Positions 17,563 to 25,679 of a stretch of DNA of 36,488 nucleotides are shown one piece after another. The notes beneath the pieces are model-generated. The model was not told the origin of the DNA, did not search any database, and saw only the letters and a list, made by a program, of their open reading frames with translations. The first letter of the stretch is position 1; each line of letters begins with the position of its first letter. Source of the DNA: Candidatus Hydrogenedentota bacterium (GTDB taxonomy: Bacteria > Hydrogenedentota > Hydrogenedentia > Hydrogenedentales > JAGMZX01); contig JAKQEQ010000053.1 of the NCBI GenBank assembly GCA_029556545.1, forward strand, positions 1 to 36,488, written 5' to 3'. The position numbers were made by a program, and so were the translations under genes.

Positions 17563-18417
17563 TCAGGCTGCAGACAGGGCGCATCGGAACCCAAGGTCAG
17601 CGGCGCGCGTGTGCGGCGCGTCGTTGCCCCGGGCCGCGCATGCAAACAGGTCTTCGTCATTGTGCCAGCACCCTCCGCGTAGGACCCGATAGATTCCGCC
17701 CACGGGCGGCGTCAGGTCGCCCTTGCGGTAGCGGCCATACGCCCCGTCCTCGTACCAGTCCGCGCACCACTCCCAGACGTTCCCCGCCATCTGACACAAC
17801 CCCCACGGGCTGCGCCCTTCGCAAAACGAGAACACGCCGCACGTCGTGTCGTTGCCGCAGTTCTCATCGTTCCGGCACAGCTTCATGTCCCATTCGCCGC
17901 CCCAGGGGAAGCGCCGTCCATCGCGGCCCCGCGCGCCCTGCTCCCACTCCAGTTCGGAAGGCAGCCGCAGCCCGGCCCATGTGCAGTAGGCTTGCGCATC
18001 TTCCCAACTCACGCACACCACCGGATGGCCGGCCTTCTCGGGCGGGAAGGTCCGGCCCTGCCAAACGGGCGTGCCCCAGTCCGATTGCTCCGGCGGCGGA
18101 TAGCCCGTTGCGTCCACGAATTGCTTGTACTGCGCATTCGTCACCGGGTGCACTGCGAGGTAGTACGCCGGCAGCCGCACCGGAAACCGTTCCGCGCCCG
18201 CCAGAAACACGCCCGCATCAATGCGCACGAGCCACGTCCCGTCTTTGGGGTACTGCGTCGCATCCCCCAGGCCGCACGTATTGCCGCCCCGCTCTTCTCC
18301 GCCGTTCTCTCTTGACGTGTGTTCCAGATGCATCGCGTTCACCATCCGCGCCGTAGAGGCGCGCTCCCTGGCCGCCCCGGTGCGCGGCCCTCGTCCCACC
18401 ACCCGGTCATTGCTCAT
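17563..18417 (-). CDS. F7: FGE-sulfatase-fold protein, first gene of the main operon
   Basis: A 284-residue protein with a long basic N-terminal extension (about 55 residues) before [16 protein letters not shown]. The core is complete ([48 protein letters not shown]) and ends RGGCW...GFRCALSAA. The tail has ordinary third-position variation, so this copy is not in the hypervariable group. The ATG at 18417 lies only about 13 nt from the -10 box of the promoter, and no Shine-Dalgarno is visible. Either the transcript is nearly leaderless or translation starts later, at 18345 or 18333. Confidence 0.88.
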   Translation of the reverse strand: MSNDRVVGRGPRTGAARERASTARMVNAMHLEHTSRENGGEERGGNTCGLGDATQYPKDGTWLVRIDAGVFLAGAERFPVRLPAYYLAVHPVTNAQYKQFVDATGYPPPEQSDWGTPVWQGRTFPPEKAGHPVVCVSWEDAQAYCTWAGLRLPSELEWEQGARGRDGRRFPWGGEWDMKLCRNDENCGNDTTCGVFSFCEGRSPWGLCQMAGNVWEWCADWYEDGAYGRYRKGDLTPPVGGIYRVLRGGCWHNDEDLFACAARGNDAPHTRAADLGFRCALSAA

Positions 18418-18429
18418 TCATCTGGGATT

Positions 18430-18458
18430 ATTATACATCATAGATTGTCTTTTGTCAA
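18430..18458 (-). promoter_or_regulatory. Perfect-consensus sigma70 promoter for the main cluster
   Basis: On the minus strand: TTGACA (18458-18453), 17-nt spacer, TATAAT (18435-18430), in an AT-rich island. It reads into F7 and the 18-gene array. The spacer ends CAATCTATGATG, almost the same as in the promoter at 23456-23484, which suggests a shared operator. Confidence 0.85.
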
Positions 18459-18657
18459 TGACTATTTTACACGAATATGCCCGGAAACGCCGCAAGGGAC
18501 AACGGGGTTTTGCATTGCGGGTCAGGGGGTGCCGACCACTTGCAGGTCCGTGCATTGGACCGGCTTTGGGCGAAGGTATATCCTTCTGGCTACGCACGCC
18601 CTGTGCGTCAAGTCCCGTGTTTGGGGGCAGGCAACGCGCATGAGAAAGGTAAGGGGT

Positions 18658-20067
18658 ATGGACCTGCAATCGTTTACCAAACATCTGCGAGCGGTCGTAT
18701 TCGCCGACCCGGCATTGGATCGGCGTCCTTTGGAAGACCTTCTCGATGCGATACCGGGGGTGGCCGATCTCACGGATATGCCTGCGGGGACCGCCGTCCT
18801 GGTGCGCGCTGACCTCGATACCTCCGTCAAAGACGGCAAGGTGAAGGACACAGCCCGGATTGAGGCCTGCGCGCCAACGATAGCATTTTGCTGTGAAATG
18901 GGGTGGAAGCCGGTCGTATTCGGCCATATTGGCCGTGATCGTGCAAACTCGACCCGGCCGATTCGGGATGCGATGCAGAAGCAGATCGAACGCAAGGTGG
19001 TCTTTATTGAAGACTGGCTCGACGAAGAGGGGGGCCGTCTGAACGGTGCGTTTGTCGCCAAGGTTGCGGCAGCGGAAGCGGGCACGCCTTTCCTGTTGGA
19101 GAACACCCGCAAGTATGCGATTGAAACCGCGCTGTGGGGCATCGATGAGGCCGGGCTTGCGGGCGTTGCGCCGCGGCTGTACGCAATTGCGAGAGACATG
19201 CGTCACAGACTGACAGCGGTGGAAATCAACGAAGCCATCGCCGCATCAAACACGGATTTCTCATCGTCAGTCGTACCGTTGTTCATGGACCGCACGGCAT
19301 TCGGTTCTTACATCGCCGAAGAGCTGAAGACCTCTGTCCGCGAGGTCCGCAAGGCCGATTGCGTGGTTTTCAGCGGGTTGAAGATTGACAAGCTGGATGC
19401 GCTCGAGGGCATCGTGGAGCGGGGCGCGGTCAAGATGATCATCGCGGGCGGGTCCATCGCGATGGCACTCATCAAGGCGCGGGCGCAACTTGAGGGGAGA
19501 GACTTCTTCCTGGGTTTGGCGGAAACCGACCCTGCGCAGAAGGCGTATATCCCTGCAAAGAGAACGGAACAGGCACAGCGGCTCATCACGAGATGTCGCG
19601 ACAGCGGCATCGCGGTCGTGCTGCCCGCGGACTTTGTCCTGGAAAACGGCGTCGTCAGCGGATTGATCCCTGAAGGACACGCCCAGATGGACATCGGACC
19701 TGAAACTCGGTCCCTATTCGCCGAGACATTGAAGGCGTACGCCCGGAAACGCCGACAAGCGTCTGAACCCTGCATCCTCTTCTACAACGGCGTGCTGGGC
19801 AAGTTTGAGGAGCCTGCCTTTGCCGAAGGGACGAAAGCCTTTGTAGGACTGCTGAAGGAACTGAAAGACGCCGGTGTTGCGGTGTATGTTGGTGGCGGCG
19901 AGGGGCGGAAGGCCCTGGAAACCTATGGCAGGATTGAAGACGTGACCCACGCGTTCACCTGCGGGGGGACCATTCTGAAATCGCTGACCAACAGGCATAT
20001 AGCGTTCCTCAAGGCCATGTACTTGCAGAACAGGGGATTGATTGACGGTTCTGATGATGACCGGTAG
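18658..20067 (+). CDS. pgk: Phosphoglycerate kinase homolog, diverged
   Basis: A 469-residue protein, longer than the usual 390-415. PGK landmarks are present in order: VLVRADLDTSVKDGKVKDTARI (residues about 47-68), VFGHIGR, LLENTRKY, VVFSGLKIDKLDALEG, IIAGGSIAMALI, LDIGPxT-like MDIGPETRSLF, ILFYNGVLGKFEEPAFAEGT and CGGTILKSLTN. It transfers phosphate between 1,3-bisphosphoglycerate and ADP in glycolysis. The VDFN and GGAKV motifs are altered (RADLD, SGLKI), so substrate handling may differ. The start has AAAGG 8 nt upstream. It is divergent from F7 and followed by pfp after 141 bp. Whether it is the cell's main PGK cannot be told. Confidence 0.82.
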   Translation: MDLQSFTKHLRAVVFADPALDRRPLEDLLDAIPGVADLTDMPAGTAVLVRADLDTSVKDGKVKDTARIEACAPTIAFCCEMGWKPVVFGHIGRDRANSTRPIRDAMQKQIERKVVFIEDWLDEEGGRLNGAFVAKVAAAEAGTPFLLENTRKYAIETALWGIDEAGLAGVAPRLYAIARDMRHRLTAVEINEAIAASNTDFSSSVVPLFMDRTAFGSYIAEELKTSVREVRKADCVVFSGLKIDKLDALEGIVERGAVKMIIAGGSIAMALIKARAQLEGRDFFLGLAETDPAQKAYIPAKRTEQAQRLITRCRDSGIAVVLPADFVLENGVVSGLIPEGHAQMDIGPETRSLFAETLKAYARKRRQASEPCILFYNGVLGKFEEPAFAEGTKAFVGLLKELKDAGVAVYVGGGEGRKALETYGRIEDVTHAFTCGGTILKSLTNRHIAFLKAMYLQNRGLIDGSDDDR

Positions 20068-20208
20068 GACGCGATGGCAATCTGTGATTCGCGGGCGCGC
20101 GCCGGGTTCGCGAGCTTTTCCATTGGATTACCCAGGGCAAAAGAATATGCTCGGCTGGGGGGCAGGAGCGGTGGCGGTTAACACAAGCATTCCGGAAAGG
20201 AAAGGATC

Positions 20209-21444
20209 ATGCGCAAAATCATTTCTGGCAACGTTCTGGTCGCTCAAGGCGGTGGACCGACCGCCGTCATCAATCAGAGTCTGGCGGGAGTGGTCGTGGA
20301 ATCCCGCAAGTTCCCGCAGATTGGCCACGTGTACGGCGCCTTGCAGGGCGTACAGGGCATCGTCAACGAGAAACTCATCGACCTGACGGAGACGACCGAA
20401 CACAACCTCGAAGCGGTGGCCCAAACGCCCGGCGCGGCGCTGCTGTCCACACGCGACAAACCGGACAAGGAATATTGCGGCAAGATACTCAAAGTGCTTT
20501 GGAAACACGGTGTCCGGTATTTCTTCTACATCGGCGGCAACGACAGCGCGGAGACCTGCCTCATTATCAAGAAGCAAGCCGCGAAAGCCCGGCACAAACT
20601 GCGTGTCGTTCACATCCCCAAGACAATCGACAACGACCTGCTGGTTACGGACCATTGTCCTGGATACGGCTCGGCCGCCCGCTTTGTTGCGCTGGCTTTT
20701 GCGGGCGCCAATCTCGACAACCAGGCCTTGCCCGGCGTGTACATCGGCGTGGTCATGGGGCGCGACGCCGGATTCCTGACGGCGGCGTCCTGCCTTGCCA
20801 GGACATACCCGGACGACGGGCCGCACCTGATCTACCTGCCGGAGCGGACCTTTGACGAAGCCCGCTTCGTCGCCGATGTAAAGACCGTTCTCGCCAGGCA
20901 CAAGCGTTGTGTCGTGGCCGTGGCCGAGGGCATCAAGGACGCAAAGGGTAACCGAATCGGCGCGGACTGGGAACACGTGGACAAGTTCGGCAACCCCTTG
21001 CTTTCCGGCGCGTTGGTGGCGAAACGGCTGACGGACGCGCTCGAGCGCGACAAGAGCATCGAGCGGATTCGCGCGGACGTGTTCGGTTATCTGCAGCGGA
21101 GTCTTCCCGGCTGCGTGAGCGAAGTGGACCGGTTCGAGGCGCGCGAAGTCGCGGAGAAGGCCGTCCAGTACGCCATCCGGCATGACTTAGACGGTTCCGT
21201 GGCGATCCGGCGCATCGGCGACTATGCGGTCGAGTATGCACTGAAGTCTTTGGAGAGCGTCGCCAAGAAAACCCGCCACATGGAGGATGAATACATCGCC
21301 GCCTCAGGTACGGATGTCACGGAAGCTTTTCGGGCATACGTGAAACCGCTGGCAGGTCCTTTGCCCTGCATCGAGCGCATTGCCGCGCCCGCCGTTCCCT
21401 CCAAACCACAGGGACGCCGCGCCGGTGGAATGCGTGTGCGCTGA
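20209..21444 (+). CDS. pfp: 6-phosphofructokinase, PPi-dependent type
   Basis: A 411-residue PFK. The substrate loop reads PKTIDND at 137-143: lysine in place of the glycine of ATP-dependent PGTIDND, a mark of PPi-type enzymes. The nucleotide-loop position reads IGGNDS at 108-113, close to the GGDDS of PPi enzymes. It would phosphorylate fructose 6-phosphate with pyrophosphate, reversibly. GQGGG-type start VAQGGGPTAVINQS is at 11-24, and MGRDAG follows later. AAGGAT precedes the ATG. It follows pgk on the same strand and converges with F8, 111 bp away. The combination with pgk suggests a small glycolytic unit. Confidence 0.87.
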   Translation: MRKIISGNVLVAQGGGPTAVINQSLAGVVVESRKFPQIGHVYGALQGVQGIVNEKLIDLTETTEHNLEAVAQTPGAALLSTRDKPDKEYCGKILKVLWKHGVRYFFYIGGNDSAETCLIIKKQAAKARHKLRVVHIPKTIDNDLLVTDHCPGYGSAARFVALAFAGANLDNQALPGVYIGVVMGRDAGFLTAASCLARTYPDDGPHLIYLPERTFDEARFVADVKTVLARHKRCVVAVAEGIKDAKGNRIGADWEHVDKFGNPLLSGALVAKRLTDALERDKSIERIRADVFGYLQRSLPGCVSEVDRFEAREVAEKAVQYAIRHDLDGSVAIRRIGDYAVEYALKSLESVAKKTRHMEDEYIAASGTDVTEAFRAYVKPLAGPLPCIERIAAPAVPSKPQGRRAGGMRVR

Positions 21445-21555
21445 AGGTAAGCGTGTAGTAGCCACAGACCGCTAACAGGTGACGGATCGAAGCCATCACA
21501 CACGTCCCAAGAATCGGCCGCTCGCTTTGCTCGCGGCAGAAAGGGCAAAGGACAA

Positions 21556-22335
21556 TCACAAGACCGTCCTGGCGCAGCGGAAGCCGAAGCGGTCGTAGCG
21601 CCCCGCCGGAACGAGGCGGTTGTCGCGGTACGCGCAACGGAAGTAGACCACATCGTTGAAACGCCAAGACCCGCCCCGTAACACCCGAGCGTCGCCGGTC
21701 GCGGGCGGCGTCAGGACGCCCCGCCTGTAGCGCGTGTACGCGTTGCCTTCCCACCAGTCCGCACACCATTCCCAAACATTACCCGACATCTGATACAGAC
21801 CCCACGGGCTGCATCCCGCCGGATACGACCACACCCCGCATGTCCTCTCGCTGCCCTTGTTCGTGTTGTTCCGGCACTTGCCTGCGTGCCAGTCATTGCC
21901 CCACGGGTACTCCCGCCCGTCTGTTCCGCGTGCGCCCTTTTCCCATTCCAGCTCCGATGGCAGACGCAGCCCCGCCCACGCGCAATACGCCTGCGCATCC
22001 TCCCAACTCACGCACACCACCGGATGGTCCGACTTCTCGACAGGGAAGGTTGTCCTATGCCACACCGGCGTCCCCAAGTTCGCCTTGTCCGGCGGGCGGT
22101 GGCCCGTAGCGTCTACGAAGCGCTTGTACTGCGCGTTCGTTACCGGGTGCAGCGCCAGGAAATATGCTGGCAGCGGCACCGGGCACCTCCTCTCGCCCGC
22201 CAGGAACTCGCCCTCGGGGATCAACACCAGCAGCGTGCCGTCCACCGCATTTTCGATGATCAAGTCATGCTTGCCCGCGCCAGGAGATTGCATAGACGGA
22301 CGCACGTCAATCTTCGGGTCCGCGCGCATGCTCAT
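21556..22335 (-). CDS. F8: FGE-sulfatase-fold protein
   Basis: A 259-residue protein starting [15 protein letters not shown], with AAGGA 8 nt upstream of ATG 22335. The core resembles F9 in DNA sequence but the tail ([19 protein letters not shown]...GFRCARTVL) has third-position changes relative to the F3/F5/F6 group, so it was diversified separately or by ordinary mutation. It follows F9 by 75 bp in the small regulator unit. The 3' flank carries the GGCCGCTCGCTTTGCTCGCGGC element shared with F6. Confidence 0.92.
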   Translation of the reverse strand: MSMRADPKIDVRPSMQSPGAGKHDLIIENAVDGTLLVLIPEGEFLAGERRCPVPLPAYFLALHPVTNAQYKRFVDATGHRPPDKANLGTPVWHRTTFPVEKSDHPVVCVSWEDAQAYCAWAGLRLPSELEWEKGARGTDGREYPWGNDWHAGKCRNNTNKGSERTCGVWSYPAGCSPWGLYQMSGNVWEWCADWWEGNAYTRYRRGVLTPPATGDARVLRGGSWRFNDVVYFRCAYRDNRLVPAGRYDRFGFRCARTVL

Positions 22336-22410
22336 CTACCGGTTCCTTGACCACCCTGTCAGCGTCTCAAACGCCGGAATGCCTGCATTCCCATGTTCTC
22401 GGGTCCTCAC

Positions 22411-23211
22411 TTAGACAGTCCTGCAGCAACGAAACCCGACGCCGACGCTGGGCAACCGCCGGGCCATTGATGCGGCGCGGGCCGCGCAGCGGAAGCTGAC
22501 CGCGCCGTCGCTGACCCACGACCTGCCCCGCAACGGCCGAGCGCCGCCGGCCGCTGGTGGCGTCAAGTCGCCGCGCTTGTACCGCCCATACGCCCCGCTC
22601 TCGTACCAGTCAGCGCACCACTCCCACACGTTCCCTGACATCTGATACAGCCCCCAGGGGCTGCACCCCGCCGGATACGACCACACCCCGCACGTGGTCT
22701 CGCTACCCGTGTTCGTGATATTCCGGCACTTGCCCGCCTCCCAGTCATTGCCCCACGGGTATTCCCGCCCGTCTGTTCCGCGTGCGCCCTTTTCCCATTC
22801 CAGCTCCGATGGCAGACGCAGCCCCGCCCACGCGCAATACGCCCGCGCATCCTCCCAACTCACGCACACCACGGGGTGGTCCGCTTTCTCGGGCGGAAGA
22901 CGCTTCCCCTTCCACACCGGTGTGCCCCAATCCGCCTTATCCGGAGACCGGTGGCCCGTCGCGTCTACGAACCGCTTGTACTGCGCGTTCGTCACCGGGT
23001 GCAGAGCCAGGTAGTACGCCGGCAAACGCACCGGAAACGGCCCGCCACCTTCATCAGGATACTTGCTGCCGCCGGCCAGGAACTCGCCCTCGGGGATCAA
23101 AACCAGCAACGTGCCGTCCTTCGCGTTCTCGATCAACCACTCGGGACGGAGCCCATCCACCCCCTTGCTGACGCTTCCTTCCAGGGAAGGACCTTTCAAC
23201 CAACGTAGCAT
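22411..23211 (-). CDS. F9: FGE-fold protein with a partly rearranged variable tail
   Basis: A 266-residue protein starting [14 protein letters not shown], with AGGAGGGG just before ATG 23211 and 18 nt after the regulator stop. The core includes the Gly/Glu insert also seen in F3 and F6. RGGSW has become RGRSW. The first eleven variable codons (22515-22483) fit the same inferred template as F3/F5/F6, but the second half has small indels that shift the frame and then restore it before GFRCCRTV. The constant 3' block GGGTTTCGTTGCTGCAGGAC is intact. Confidence 0.92.
   Translation of the reverse strand: MLRWLKGPSLEGSVSKGVDGLRPEWLIENAKDGTLLVLIPEGEFLAGGSKYPDEGGGPFPVRLPAYYLALHPVTNAQYKRFVDATGHRSPDKADWGTPVWKGKRLPPEKADHPVVCVSWEDARAYCAWAGLRLPSELEWEKGARGTDGREYPWGNDWEAGKCRNITNTGSETTCGVWSYPAGCSPWGLYQMSGNVWEWCADWYESGAYGRYKRGDLTPPAAGGARPLRGRSWVSDGAVSFRCAARAASMARRLPSVGVGFRCCRTV
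22438..22515 (-). other. Variable region (VR-like) of F9, with indels
   Basis: Codons 1-11 after TCGTGG (GTC AGC GAC GGC GCG GTC AGC TTC CGC TGC GCG) agree with the template inferred from F3, F5 and F6. Then +2 and +1 nt changes flank the constant GGCCCGGCG. Confidence 0.65.
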
Positions 23212-23229
23212 GCCCCCTCCTGTCCGCCT

Positions 23230-23394
23230 CTACCCGCGCTTTATCCCCAACTCCCGCTCGATGAGCGCCTCGACCCATTTCTGGATCGAAGTATCCTCCT
23301 CCGCCACCCGAATCCGCAACGCTTTGTGCGTATCCACGGACAGTCGCACGATAATGGTTCGGCTCGATTCCGTGTCCCGTGTCTCACTTGTCAA
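23230..23394 (-). CDS. Small ribbon-helix-helix (Arc/CopG-like) regulator
   Basis: A 54-residue protein that uses a TTG start at 23394. The start is fixed by a strong GGAGGA 8 nt upstream and because no ATG fits the frame. The sequence TIIVRLSVDTHKALRIRVAE followed by EDTSIQKWVEALIERELG has the beta strand-helix-helix pattern of RHH DNA-binding proteins, such as HicB C-terminal domains and CopG. It is the first gene after the promoter at 23456-23484 and F9 follows at 18 nt. It may be an autorepressor that also binds the related promoter of the main cluster. It could instead be an orphan antitoxin: no toxin gene is adjacent. Confidence 0.8.
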   Translation of the reverse strand: MTSETRDTESSRTIIVRLSVDTHKALRIRVAEEDTSIQKWVEALIERELGIKRG

Positions 23395-23455
23395 TGCTCA
23401 AGTCCTCCTTCAGGCTGCCTGGACGCAAATCTCCGATTGAAGCCACTCTTGGAAT

Positions 23456-23484
23456 CTTATATATCATAGATTGAGGTTTGTCAA
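23456..23484 (-). promoter_or_regulatory. Near-consensus sigma70 promoter of the regulator-F9-F8 unit
   Basis: On the minus strand: TTGACA (23484-23479), 17-nt spacer, TATAAG (23461-23456). The spacer contains CAATCTATGATA, eleven of whose bases match the spacer of the promoter at 18430-18458 at the same distance from the -10 box. Confidence 0.82.
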
Positions 23485-23741
23485 GATTCGCGCCTGCCGC
23501 TATCGGGAAAGTAGCTACGGCTAGTCCCAACGCGCGAGCGCAGGCGCTCCCGCAGTCCGCGACAAACACCCCGTCCGTTGTCCAAGACGCCCGAATGGCG
23601 TGACACGGAAACTACCTCGCGAATGTTGATGAAGTTGCGGAACTTCTTGATGACCGCATTTTTCGGGCCTGTGCCGTCGAAATGCTCGCCGTCTTCTGCA
23701 TAGTAGAGGTGGTGTCTGCGGCGGTCGAGAAGTGGTTAACT
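23485..23741. other. Spacer with a possible gene remnant
   Basis: No start codon is supported. On the minus strand one frame is open from about 23735 (HHLYYAEDGEHF, then NAVIKKFRNFINIREVV), which looks protein-like but has no ATG and merges into low-complexity Arg-rich sequence. Probably the remains of a gene I cannot identify. Confidence 0.35.
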
Positions 23742-24455
23742 TCAATCATAGCCGACAATCGCGCCAGCAATGGTGCCGATTACTGCGCCGACGAGGACGC
23801 CCACGGCAGCTCCAGTAGACCCGTTGCCACCGGCGTGTAAGTCCAGGAGAGAACCAATCACGGCGGCTATGCCCCCGAACAATCCGGCCGCCTGTGGGGT
23901 TACCTTCAAACTCACGGGCTGCTTCAATGTTACCATTATCAGCGCGGCAAGGACGACGCCCAAAATGCAACCCGCAACGCCCCCCCCAATGAACACCGCG
24001 CTGAGCGTCAGGATGGCGTTATCTGCTAGTTGCCCATTCGCAGGCACACCCGCCGATTGAGGCGAAGCAGCTGACTGCTCTGAGGCGGCCCCGCCCTGCG
24101 CACCGGGAACGGCTGCTTGCGTACTTGCCGCACCTTCTTGGGCTTTGTAAACAGAACCTCGTCCTTCTTCCGTACCATGCCGAGCGGCCAGAGCGACTTC
24201 CTGCTCTTTGACCGAATCATGCGTGCCTGGGGTTTCAGCGTTGCCTCCAGCGGGCGTGGTCGGCGACATATCAGCCGCTGATTCCACCATTGCCAATTCA
24301 GCACTACTTGGCTTCTCAGCCGGCAGTACTGTCTCGCGCGCCTTTTCTCCGTTTCCCTCCTCTTCAATCAAACTGCCCAGATACCATCCTACCGGTAGCG
24401 TTATTGAAGATACAATCGTCAGGCCTAAGATTATGAATAGCAGGTCTTTCTTCAT
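23742..24455 (-). CDS. Membrane protein with a glycine-zipper C-terminus
   Basis: A 237-residue protein not recognised by family. Residues 4-27 form an N-terminal transmembrane segment (LLFIILGLTIVSSITLPVGW). Residues 30-140 are a polar Ala/Glu/Gln-rich linker. Residues about 145-172 form a second membrane segment, and 185-237 are a Gly/Ala-rich zipper (GGIAAVIGSLL, then GAAVGVLVGAVIGTIAGAIVG). AGGAG lies 9 nt before ATG 24455. The base composition is less GC-rich than its neighbours. It reads toward the regulator unit but is separated by 257 bp. Confidence 0.72.
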   Translation of the reverse strand: MKKDLLFIILGLTIVSSITLPVGWYLGSLIEEEGNGEKARETVLPAEKPSSAELAMVESAADMSPTTPAGGNAETPGTHDSVKEQEVALAARHGTEEGRGSVYKAQEGAASTQAAVPGAQGGAASEQSAASPQSAGVPANGQLADNAILTLSAVFIGGGVAGCILGVVLAALIMVTLKQPVSLKVTPQAAGLFGGIAAVIGSLLDLHAGGNGSTGAAVGVLVGAVIGTIAGAIVGYD

Positions 24456-25068
24456 TACTGGTCTCTCCTGCTACTGTGCCGGTTCAGCGGGAATTGGACA
24501 CCGGCCGACTTTCGCAAGCGGCTACAGTCGGTCGTAGCCGTGCGTCTCCTTTTCCGTTTTTTGAGGCATAGGAGGGCTATCAATCCGATGGGGCTTGGTG
24601 AGGGACGGGACATCAATTGCGCGTCCTGTCCCTCCGCCCATCGTCTTGATGATGAGCCCTGCCGGGCTATCCCTTGGCACGGTTGCTCGCCAACAGACCC
24701 GGCCTTTATCTCACGCGGCAGGGTTAGTTTACAATAACGCGCCGTAATACGCAAGGGATTTATTTGAAATTGTGTTTGTTTTGAATCCTCTAGAGCACCT
24801 TGGCGGCATTGCTTACGTTCGGCCTGGATTTGCTGGTTGCCTCCTTCGAGTATGTCTTTGGGGAGCACGACCGTTTCTGGTTTTCCTTGTTTTGGTTCAG
24901 GTTGTAGGGCGCACGGTCCCATGACCTGAACCGTGGCCTCCGTCCCCGGCAGGCTTGTTGTTCGCATGAGTGGACAAGTTCGCGATCCTCGGCAAACTAC
25001 GATATCCGGTCCGCTTTTCACCATTCCAGGCGAACAAGGTCACCCTTGCCGGGGTCCCTCGACCTTTC
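24456..25068. other. Low-coding stretch before the AAA remnant
   Basis: A 189-codon minus-strand frame (24455-25024) overlaps the next start as TAATG, but it has mixed third-position composition and no recognisable domain. I do not call it. A palindrome with arms GAGGGAC and GTCCCTC at about 24600-24635 is of the REP-like type. Part of the region (24720-24800) is AT-richer. Confidence 0.4.
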
Positions 25069-25413
25069 TCACTTGCCACCATGGCCGTCCCGCTGGGCGT
25101 CCCCATTCAAGAGCCGTTCCAGCAGCCGCAGCCGGTCGTCGGGAGCCAGCGTGTCCACCTCGTCGAAAAAATCACGCTGGGCGTTCGCCTGCGGGCCTCG
25201 AAGAACAGCGCGGAAACAAGCTTCGAGGATTCGCCGAAGTACTTGGACAGGAGACTGCTCACTTTGACGTTGAAAAACGTGGCGGTCAGCCCGTTGGGCG
25301 CCGCCGCGGCGAGTAACGTCTTGCCCGTGCCGGGCGGCCCGTAGACGGCCCGATCATCGATGACGATCAACCGCGCCGCCGCCCGCAAAGAGATGTCCGT
25401 GCCTTCCTCTATG
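25069..25413 (-). pseudogene. AAA ATPase remnant (Vps4/katanin-like) with a frameshift
   Basis: The minus strand encodes VYGPPGTGKTLLAAAA (Walker A), TFFNVKVSSLLSKYFGES and ARRRTPSVIF, then the frame breaks in a run of six T (25166-25171). One added T restores FFDEVDTLAP (Walker B), then a short tail to a stop at 25069. N- and C-terminal parts of a normal AAA protein are missing. The type (SKYxGESxKLVxALF) is that of the Vps4/spastin group, unlike the Ycf46-like proteins of the main cluster. A short in-frame relic LAALAAAIDGLDPAQRERL lies just upstream (about 25450-25560). Confidence 0.65.
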
Positions 25414-25606
25414 TCATTTGCCTTCTTGTTTCCCCCCCGGACCATCCCGGGGGGTGTTCTTGCCTTCGAGCAGTCTCGCGAGCCGTTCCCGTTGCGCAGG
25501 GTCCAGGCCGTCAATCGCCGCTGCCAGCGCCGCCAGAGGGTCATTTTCAGAAATAGTGCAAGGGAAACCTTCGCGGGTCTGTAAGTCCTTGTCGCCGCAG
25601 CAGTTA

Positions 25607-25670
25607 TCAGTGGTAGAGCATCGGACTTTTAATCCGGTGGCCGCGGGTTCGAGTCCCGCCCCGCTCACCA
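25607..25670 (+). tRNA. 3' part of tRNA-Lys(TTT), probable integration site remnant
   Basis: From the D-loop onward this is a good tRNA: AGTGGTAGAGC, anticodon arm TCGGA-CTTTTAA-TCCGG with anticodon TTT (25628-25630), variable loop, T-arm GCGGG-TTCGAGT-CCCGC, acceptor strand CCCGCTC, then A and CCA. The 5' acceptor strand and first D-stem strand are absent: the upstream bases do not pair with CCCGCTC. So it is not an intact gene. Tyrosine recombinases often integrate at tRNA 3' ends and leave such a fragment. Confidence 0.75.
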
Positions 25671-25679
25671 GACTTTTTC

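Noticed and set aside
1-23211. True sulfatase-maturing FGE enzymes
   Set aside because: No sulfatase gene is present, copies are many, and the positions that would hold the catalytic cysteine pair lie in the variable, non-conserved tail.
23384-23569. 61-codon minus-strand frame upstream of the RHH gene
   Set aside because: It contains the promoter and overlaps the regulator's start and ribosome site.
24455-25024. 189-codon minus-strand frame ending in a TAATG overlap
   Set aside because: The overlap is suggestive, but codon composition is uneven, Cys/Arg-rich and without a domain.
25590-25670. Intact tRNA-Lys gene
   Set aside because: The 5' acceptor strand needed to pair with CCCGCTC and the first D-stem strand are missing.
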